Shown here: one piece after another, positions 1 to 64,000 of the stretch
Numbering within the stretch: position 1 is the stretch's first letter
Layout: every line of letters begins with the position of its first letter
Assembly (NCBI GenBank): GCA_025345505.1
Contig: JANVCC010010406.1
Coordinates: 12,178,764-12,242,763 of the forward strand
From: Todiramphus chloris collaris
Lineage: Eukaryota; Chordata; Aves; Coraciiformes; Alcedinidae
Direction: 5' to 3'
DNA length: 64,000 bases
Program-made: the position numbers and the translations under genes
The notes under the pieces: model-generated
Databases searched by the model: none
Seen by the model: the letters and a program-made list of their open reading frames with translations, nothing else
What the model was told of the DNA's origin: nothing

Positions 1-3000
1 TACAACTGCACTTACTCCAACAGTAATACCTTTAGGTATATGACTGTCCAGAAAACAAGTTCAAAAGCAAATTAATAAAATCTAGATTAGCAAGAGAAAT
101 TTGGTTGTAGCTAAAATAACTCCTGTTGTCCTACACTATAATTCTGCAGCAGCACAAGCATGGAACTTTCTGAGTTTAGCAAGCTGACAGTCTTAGGTAC
201 CTTCAGTAAGTAAATGTAGCTGACAATCAGTTACTGAGTTTCCGCTTCCTTACCTGCAGAAGGTGGTAGATGTCATCCATTCATTACATGGTATAAGTAT
301 ATAGTCCCTTGATTTGTAGAGTTTTAGAACCGATGTGTGGTAAAGCACGTATATTTGCATGCTTGTTTCAGCCGCTCATGTCATCCCCTTGTATGACACA
401 TCCTATTTTAAAGGAAAGACCTGATCAGTTTTTCTGATCTATATCTGTTAGAACCCTGACCAATGGGATTTGGCTCTGCAGTCCTGTGTTTTACACAGCT
501 CTTTTATTAAGGGATTGACCAAGAAAAATATTAACGTTTTCACTGCAAGAAGGCTGTGGGGTAAAAGAGGAAAAAAACCAAAGGTATCAGTTTAGCATCA
601 CGAAAGTATACAAAGCTGTAACTTGTCTTACAAAATGAGACTATTTGTAATAAAAAAAATTCATTTACATGTCAGTGAGACATCTGGTATTGGTTAAGAA
701 AAAGTTGATAAAACCAATGTCCTGGTTGGTTAAGCTGTTCTGCTTTTCATCGGGTCACGTGACACTGCTCTTGCCCCCCCTCCACCCCTTTTTTTTTTTT
801 TTTTAATAACCTAAAAAAATTGCCTGAATTAAATACTGTGGTTTCTCTCCTTCCTTTTGGTTTCTTTAAAGTTTATGTTCAAACATTAGAATTTTGCTGT
901 ATTAACTGCCTTTGCATTTCTACTGAACTGTGTAATAAAGCCTACTTTGTAAAAATAAATGCAAAACCTGCATATTTTATTGTGTTGGCAGCTAAAATGA
1001 GCACAGCAGACCTAAATTTAGGTGGCACAGTTGGAGTGTTTTATTTTACGGTTATCTGTAGACCAGACAAGACAACATCAGAAAGCAGCAAAGTGTTGGT
1101 GTGTACCAGGAAGTCAGATGTAATTACTACTTTAGGTGGCTGCAACTGAAATAAACTTGTCCTTTCTCAAATATTGAACATCTCAGTGCGAGAAAAGCCA
1201 TTTGCTTCAGACTGATCTGGATGACAGACTAAGGTCTTTAAGGCTGTTTGAGAAGGAATGGGGAAGAAGACTGCAAGAGCCATGGAAATAAGGAAGAGTG
1301 TGCATGTAGGAGCATTGCAACTTACTGATTCCTGATGCAGTACAAGGAGAGCATGTTCTGATTGAGACAACAGGAAAATAAAATCATTGGCAATTCAGTG
1401 TTATGTAGAATATAACAGTCTTAAAACCATGGCTGCTGGAGAAGGAGGTTCCTTTACAGTACTACTAGTCTGTATAGTACCATGTAGTTCAGCATCACAG
1501 AGAAAGGGGTTCCTGTAAATGATGCCATATTTTTTGAATGACAGTTAACCCCCAAAACAATGCGTAAACAGAAATTAAGTTCAGTTTTGTGATCAGTTGA
1601 GTAGCTGATCAGGCCCATGCATATCTCAAAATACAAGCTGGTAAACAGAGGATTAACTTGTGTGATTTGTATATTCCCATGGGTACATGTATTTCTTTCT
1701 TGCCTGTTATCTATGCGTAACCTTTTCTGTATTAAACTATCTCTGTTTTCTTATCTGTGCATGGACTGACAGCTTCTCCTGAAAAATAAGGCTTTATTTT
1801 TACTTGAAGAATGCAGATTATTCACCTGCCATTTTGGAGAAGGAAGATCTTCATTCAGTTAGTGCACCTTCTTTTTAACACTGCTGCTTTTTACATGCCC
1901 AAAGCATGTGATGAGCAAAGAAACATTTCTCTTTGAGAAGCTCTGTTGAGGATGTAACCAGTAACATTTTTGTTTCTCAAGAGGAGTATGCACAGGCAAA
2001 TGGAAAAAGAAGATAGGCTTTCAGTTAGGTTTGTGTTTTTTTAGAGTCAAGTGTTTGATGAAAAAGCAGAAGGCTGCGAAGTGATCTTGGTTCCCTTTCT
2101 TCACCAACACAGAAATGAAACTTCAACCTAGGATTACCTTCTAAAATTTATTTTTTTAAAGAAAGGTTCAGTATTTCATTGCCAATCTACTTAGTACATC
2201 AGTAGGAGTATCGGAAAATAACATTTTTTCTGAGATTTAATCTACTACATCTCACATAACTTTTTTGTTTAAAACAATCTTGAATAAATTACTTAGATTT
2301 TATTGGATACAATTGAGATCTGTGCTAGTGAGAGCACTGAACTTGACAGCATGTCAGCTTCCTTTCAGGAGAGAGTGTCTACCTGCACTGGCTTCATTAT
2401 ACTCGTCTAGCCAGTGATGTAGGAAGATGGAATATGAGCAAACACTAGCAGGCATTTTGTATTTCTGGCAGGTACTGAGTTTATCACAGTTGTTGGTGTG
2501 AACCTCCAGATATTCTCACAAGGTCATCAGATAAGTTAGTCATTACTGCAGTTACACACCACTGGTGTATTTTGCCAAGGGTGCAAACTTAACATTGTAA
2601 AAGATACTGAGAAAACTCCCATGGACTTAGCTGCTGGCTAAGCATCAAAGATACATCCTCTACAAATAAGCAGGTGACACTTAAAAGCTTCAGCAGGGCT
2701 TTGTCATCCATGACTATCCTGGGATATAAAGTTGTGTTAAAGGATGGGCATGATGCTATAATTCATCATCACGTAGTAGCATTCTTTGCAGGGGTACCAC
2801 TGCTGGTGAAGAAGTGACTGCTAATTTACTCTCATAAGAAAAAATGTTTGAAATGTGTGTATTAACAGGAAAAAAAACAACAAACAAACGAAACACACGA
2901 CAAACTGCTAGGTGGTGTATAGACATGTCTATTATTGTCTCTTCGGTGTTTCCCTAACCCCAGCTTGTGACCTCTTTCGAAGCAATACGCAGCAGTGGCC

Positions 3001-5069
3001 AACCAAGGAAGGTCCTACTTCATGTCAAGATGTTAAGATGAAGCCTGGATGTTTTGGGGTTTTTTTTAATGCTTCAGTAAAAGATGATGTATTGGTTTCT
3101 TCTTGAGTAGTTAGTAGTTCTGCAGATACAGGTAGAAGAAAAAAATTCTTCCTCTCTTAAACAAACAAAAAAAAACCTAACATCCCAAACCCAATTAACC
3201 ACAGACTTAAGCAGAAGAAGAATGTCCAGTTCCTTTTGTGGGACCTGCCATGAACAGAAGAATGGGTGTGAAACCTATTTATTACCAAAACTGTCTCTAC
3301 AACTAGACAAAGTACAGAATTGTTAATGGAGATACCTGCTTTTTTTTCCCCATTTCTCCTCCTTAGCTTGTCAGTTGCTAGAAACAGCACTTCATTGAAA
3401 TTAAACAATGAAAATTATGGTTGTGATTTTCAAAAGCAGTATTTTGAGAAACAGAAAAGACTTGACTTCCTAGTGTGGATGAGCAGCTCTTCTAGCAATA
3501 GGTTACCTGTGATGCACAGTTAAGCTACCAGAAAGCAATTTCACATGATAGCAAGGACCTACTGTACTAGTGGAGATCTGCATAACATTTTTTCCTCTCA
3601 ATTTCCCTTCTTTTCTACAGGAGAGAGAATAAAGTGGAATTGAAAGGGGCCACCTTGACATGGGCAAAGAGTACATAAGAAGTGTTTCTTGCCCCTCCAG
3701 CCATGGTCTAGACAGCACAGAAAACTGACAAACTGGTGTTTATTTCATGGCATCTTAAGGAGTGCATCGTTTGTATTAATACCTAAGCTAAAATTCTGGA
3801 AAGCACATAGGAGAGTAGCTTCTCTGTCCACCAGTTTCCTGAAAGAGCAAAAAGAGCAACTGACAACGACTGTCTTTCAACAGACAGGTACAAGTGCAGA
3901 GGAGAAGAAAGACAGTGTGAATCAGTGTCTTGCCACAGCCAGTATCTCACACTCAGGAGTTTTCTTGTCACCAACACACAGGCCAGGTCCTAGCTATGTA
4001 TCAGTGATTTGTAAATAAGTGATATTTCAGTTGATACTACATATAGGTGAGTGGCCTTAGCTTTATCTTGGCAATGTATAGAAGGGATGATCGTGGTAGG
4101 TGAGTTCCCTGCTGCAGTGACTAATTTATTCTTCCTTAAGCAAACATTTGTTACTTAATACCATTCTATTAATAGTAGATTTTAATATCTTTTTTTCTGA
4201 AGTTTTCAGACTTGTATCTTGAGATCTTATTCTGCTGTAGATCCCTGTGGGTTCCTCCCACACCCACATATTTGTTTCTGTTTTCAACTTTTATTTACTT
4301 CTGGTTTTTGTTAACTCTTTCACCTCTTCAGGTTTTCTTCATTTCCCTAAGAATATAGAGACAGAGCTCTTCAAAGACTGTAGGGGTTAACATTCATGTT
4401 TGAGACCACCCATGCTTAACAGTGCTCTAAATAATGGTGGATCCTGCAGAGTAAAATATAACTGTTGGTAGAACAATTTTCGGCCTTCAATGTTTGGCAA
4501 TCTTCCATTTTCTGCCTCAAATCATGCTGGTTTCCTCTAGTCACCCTCCAGCTCTCTGGGAGTGAGACCTAAGTTATGGCTGCCTTTCAATGGGTGAATC
4601 CTAATGTTGTTGCCTGGATTGGCACAGATTTAAATAGGACAACCTAAAACTGAATTGCCTCTACTACCCCAGAATTCGTCTGTGGAAACCACACTTGGCT
4701 TCTTTTTCCCCTTTTAAATGAGGTCCAGGTTCTGAGTATCTGCAGAATCTGTGAAATCTACACCAAGGCTGAAAGAAAAATCAGTCAGAAAACATCACTT
4801 CGTAATGCAACCACAAGATACTACATAGAAAAGTCCTTTTTTAAAAGTTGAGCTGTAAGAGAGAACAGCTGTGAAGCCTTCTTTGTGTTGAGCTGGTATG
4901 TGGTGTTGGTATGAGTGCGTTTTCCTTACACTAGTTTAGGGGTAACAGAAGCGTCAGTCCTGGGTGCGCGTATGTATTGGCAACATTTCATCCCAGGTAA
5001 AGAGCTGTCATCTGTTTACATCCTACACCTCGCTGTCTCCACCTGCCCAAGCAGCTCCCTCCTGTGTGT
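1..5069. other. upstream intergenic DNA, no gene recognised
   Basis: AT-rich sequence with a T16 run at 789-804 and scattered poly(A) hexamers (about 944, 955 and 1150). No exon-like segment with family similarity, tRNA or clear CR1 was seen. In mammals the CBWD1 gene lies head-to-head with DOCK8, but none of its GTPase motifs (such as GYLGAGKTT) is readable here. Confidence 0.6.
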
Positions 5070-5586
5070 GCCAGCGGGGCCGGAGGAAGGACCCTGGCTT
5101 TCCTCTGCCTGCAGGGCAGTGGCCGCCGGTCTGCCCTGCCCTGAGCAGCCCTGCCCAGGCCTGCCTTGCCCCATCCTGCCCGGCCCTGCCTGGCGGCCGC
5201 GCCTGCTCCTCCGGGAAAGGACGGGCTGGATCGGCAGCGCCCGGAGGCAGCACCGGGCCGGTCTGGCTCCCAGCCGTGCCCGCTGCTCCCTTACCCGCCG
5301 CTGCAGAGCAGCGCTCAGTCCCCGGGCGGGGCTGGCGGGGACGTCTGACACCCGCACCTCGGCTTCCAAAAGAAAAAGGGCTGGGGGGAATGCACAAGGA
5401 TTACCGCAGCCCTGCGAGTTCACAGGTACGTGCCGCCCTCCTCCTCCTTGCCTTCCTGGACTTGCATAAATGCTTGCCTTCCCCGCTGCTTCCCTCCAGA
5501 ACATCCACGGGTGCGTCGGGGGTCGTCAGCGTTTGACAGGGAGAGGAAACTCCTGCCGCCTCCCAGCACCTGGCTGCGCTGCCGCC

Positions 5587-5784
5587 ATGGCGGGCAGCCT
5601 GTGGAAGCCGTCGGAGAGAGGCGCCGCGCACCCGGGGTGCCAGAGCTGGGCGCTGCTGGCCAGGGGGGCAGTCGAGAAGCCAGCTGTGCTGATGGCCAGG
5701 GGGACAGACGCCGGCGGCGTGAGAAGCCAGCTGTGCACAGGGTCCGACCCCTCCCACTCCGGAGATTTCGATGAGGGAAGGTGA
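5587..5784 (+). other. upstream ORF with ideal Kozak context
   Basis: A 65-codon ORF beginning MAGSLWKPSERG, whose start GCCGCCATGGCG is an ideal Kozak match, 358 bp before the DOCK8 ATG and in another frame. It stops before the DOCK8 start. If the leader reaches this far it would be a strong uORF that lowers DOCK8 translation. It may instead be chance in GC-rich DNA. It carries an imperfect internal duplication (5658-5689 and 5694-5736). Confidence 0.3.
5658..5736. repeat. imperfect tandem duplication in CpG island
   Basis: Two adjacent units share GGCCAGGGGG and AGAAGCCAGCTGTGC. The second is 11 bp longer, with a CG-rich insert (around 5709-5720). Confidence 0.75.
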
Positions 5785-5944
5785 AATGCGGAAGTTACCA
5801 CCCAGAACTGTCAGAAGGCCGTCGGGTTTTTAGTCTGGAGCATGCAATTAAGAAAAAAAAAAATAAATAAACTAAAACCGCCCTCCGTGCGTATAGACGG
5901 CGTCGGCCCTTCGCGGCAGCCGACACCCACGGCTGCTCTCCCGC

Positions 5945-62873
<56,929 letters not shown>

Positions 62874-64000
62874 GTACGTGTATGAAAAAGCAGCATGGAT
62901 CCTTGCCACTTACCTTGTGTTATCCCATTTCACCTTCATCAGTGTCACTAGAATTAGGCCAAAACCTCAGTTCACATGGGCCTTTAAACGAGAGTAGTGG
63001 CTGTGCAAGAAGCAGTCTTGTGCTTGTCTGGCAGACTGTTTTTATTCAGCTCAGCTCTCCAGCCTGCTTCTTGGTATGGCTGCAGGGTCCAGGGAGGGAA
63101 TGTCTTTTCCCATCAACAGTAAGGGTTGGACACCCGTTTTCTGTGGCAGTCATGCTTCATGCCAGGCTAGCCCAGGCATCAAACTGCAGCTCAAACAGGG
63201 CTTATTCCTTTTATCCTGTTTCCTGTTACCGTCATTTCTACTGCATAGTGGTTTATTTCACATTTGACTTCTCTGGTGGCAGTGAGCTATGCAGTATGAA
63301 GGCAGTAATCCTACTGGGGGTTGCAAAATCCAGCCACGAGTGATCTAACCCCAGATCTCTTTAAAAAAGCACTCGACACATGAAAATTTAAGACAAGAAA
63401 TAAGCCCTAAATCCCATTAAATTCTTTTTCCTAATATATTTTAACAAGTTTTACTGATACAACAAATTATAAAGTTGAAAGAACCACAAAATGTAATTTA
63501 TATTTCAACATTAATACTGTCAGCTTACATCACAGATGTCATTCCAGACAGGCCAACAGGCAAAGCTAAGGCCACAGGTAGGCACGGGGTAACTATTGTT
63601 TGTTCAGTTGTTACAACAGACTTTTTTTCATGCCCTGGAGCTGCCAAATGCACTGTGCTAGCTCGGCAGTGTACTCAGCCATGGGGCAGACCAGGCTGAA
63701 GAGCTGGCCTCTTGGGTCACTTTTTAACCAGTTCAGTTTCCTGATCCACTTTTCCACATGTGCCCCACTGTGCTGTCAAGGAGCAGAAACTGGGAAAGGG
63801 CCAAGACCAGACAACTGAGGGCAGAGGATGTCAGAAGTGGTCATCACTGTCCATCAAAGAGGTTTTTCCTGAGGCTTTAGCTTTTGCTCAGTCCTTTGGT
63901 GTGCTTCTGTGGTAGCCACATGCACAGAAATTTCTATTCCCACTGAAATGTTTACTTAAGGCATCAGTGATTTATTTGTTTTTTTAAGACATTGTGTATT
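62874..64000 (+). other. DOCK8: DOCK8 intron 25 (runs past the window)
   Basis: Starts at donor gtacgt. No exon matching the next DOCK8 segment and no repeat was seen before the window end. Confidence 0.85.

Noticed and set aside
820-1149. 109-codon + strand ORF in upstream DNA
   Set aside because: No initiation context at its start, no recognisable domain, AT-rich codon use; most likely chance.
3689-4018. 109-codon + strand ORF upstream of the CpG island
   Set aside because: No family similarity, no promoter or splice evidence, and overlapped by an opposite-strand ORF.
4915-5536. Overlapping long ORFs on both strands (up to 190 codons)
   Set aside because: Explained by GC-rich sequence with few stop codons; Pro/Ala/Arg-rich translations in several frames at once.
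62882-63343. 153-codon ORF in intron 25
   Set aside because: Starts just after the exon 25 donor in a different frame from DOCK8 and has no family similarity.

Overview
The window is nuclear DNA from a bird. Two things show this: several chicken-repeat-1 (CR1) LINE copies with the avian 3' end (TCATAGAATCATAGAAT-type repeat next to GGTTGGAAGGGACC-type sequence), and the AT-rich, long-intron, GT-AG structure of a vertebrate gene. Two 100-N blocks (7419-7518 and 29073-29172) are assembly gap placeholders. The one protein-coding gene I can support is DOCK8 on the + strand. Human DOCK8 lies in 9p24, which is syntenic with the avian Z chromosome, so a Z location is likely, but that is inference.

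Layout. 1-5040 is upstream DNA with no recognisable gene. 5070-6465 is a CpG island that holds the promoter, the 5' leader and coding exon 1 (ATG at 5945). Intron 1 (5998-24841, 18.8 kb) holds a gap, three substantial CR1 insertions, one ancient CR1/L3-like fossil, an A/C-rich tract and a 130-bp near-identical repeat pair. Exons 2 to 25 follow between 24842 and 62873. The window ends inside intron 25.

The 25 exons join with matching phases into about 1042 codons, roughly the N-terminal half of the protein (human DOCK8 is 2099 residues). They cover the DOCK6-11-type N-terminal region, a Ser/Arg-rich linker, the whole lipid-binding DHR-1 (C2-like) domain (about residues 560-730, exons 15-19) and the start of the helical armadillo-like region. 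The catalytic DHR-2 domain, which activates CDC42, lies downstream of the window.

No undescribed multi-gene system is visible. The observations most worth checking are: a CpG-rich intronic patch with a strong splice acceptor in intron 22, at the place where the paralogue DOCK7 carries an optional exon; a possible second promoter and first exon in intron 2 with ETS, RUNX and YY1-like motifs; an upstream ORF with an ideal Kozak context in the CpG island; the 130-bp repeat pair in intron 1; and two exon boundaries with in-frame alternatives. Exon boundaries were read by eye from splice signals, phase and remembered human DOCK6/7/8 proteins; no alignment was run.
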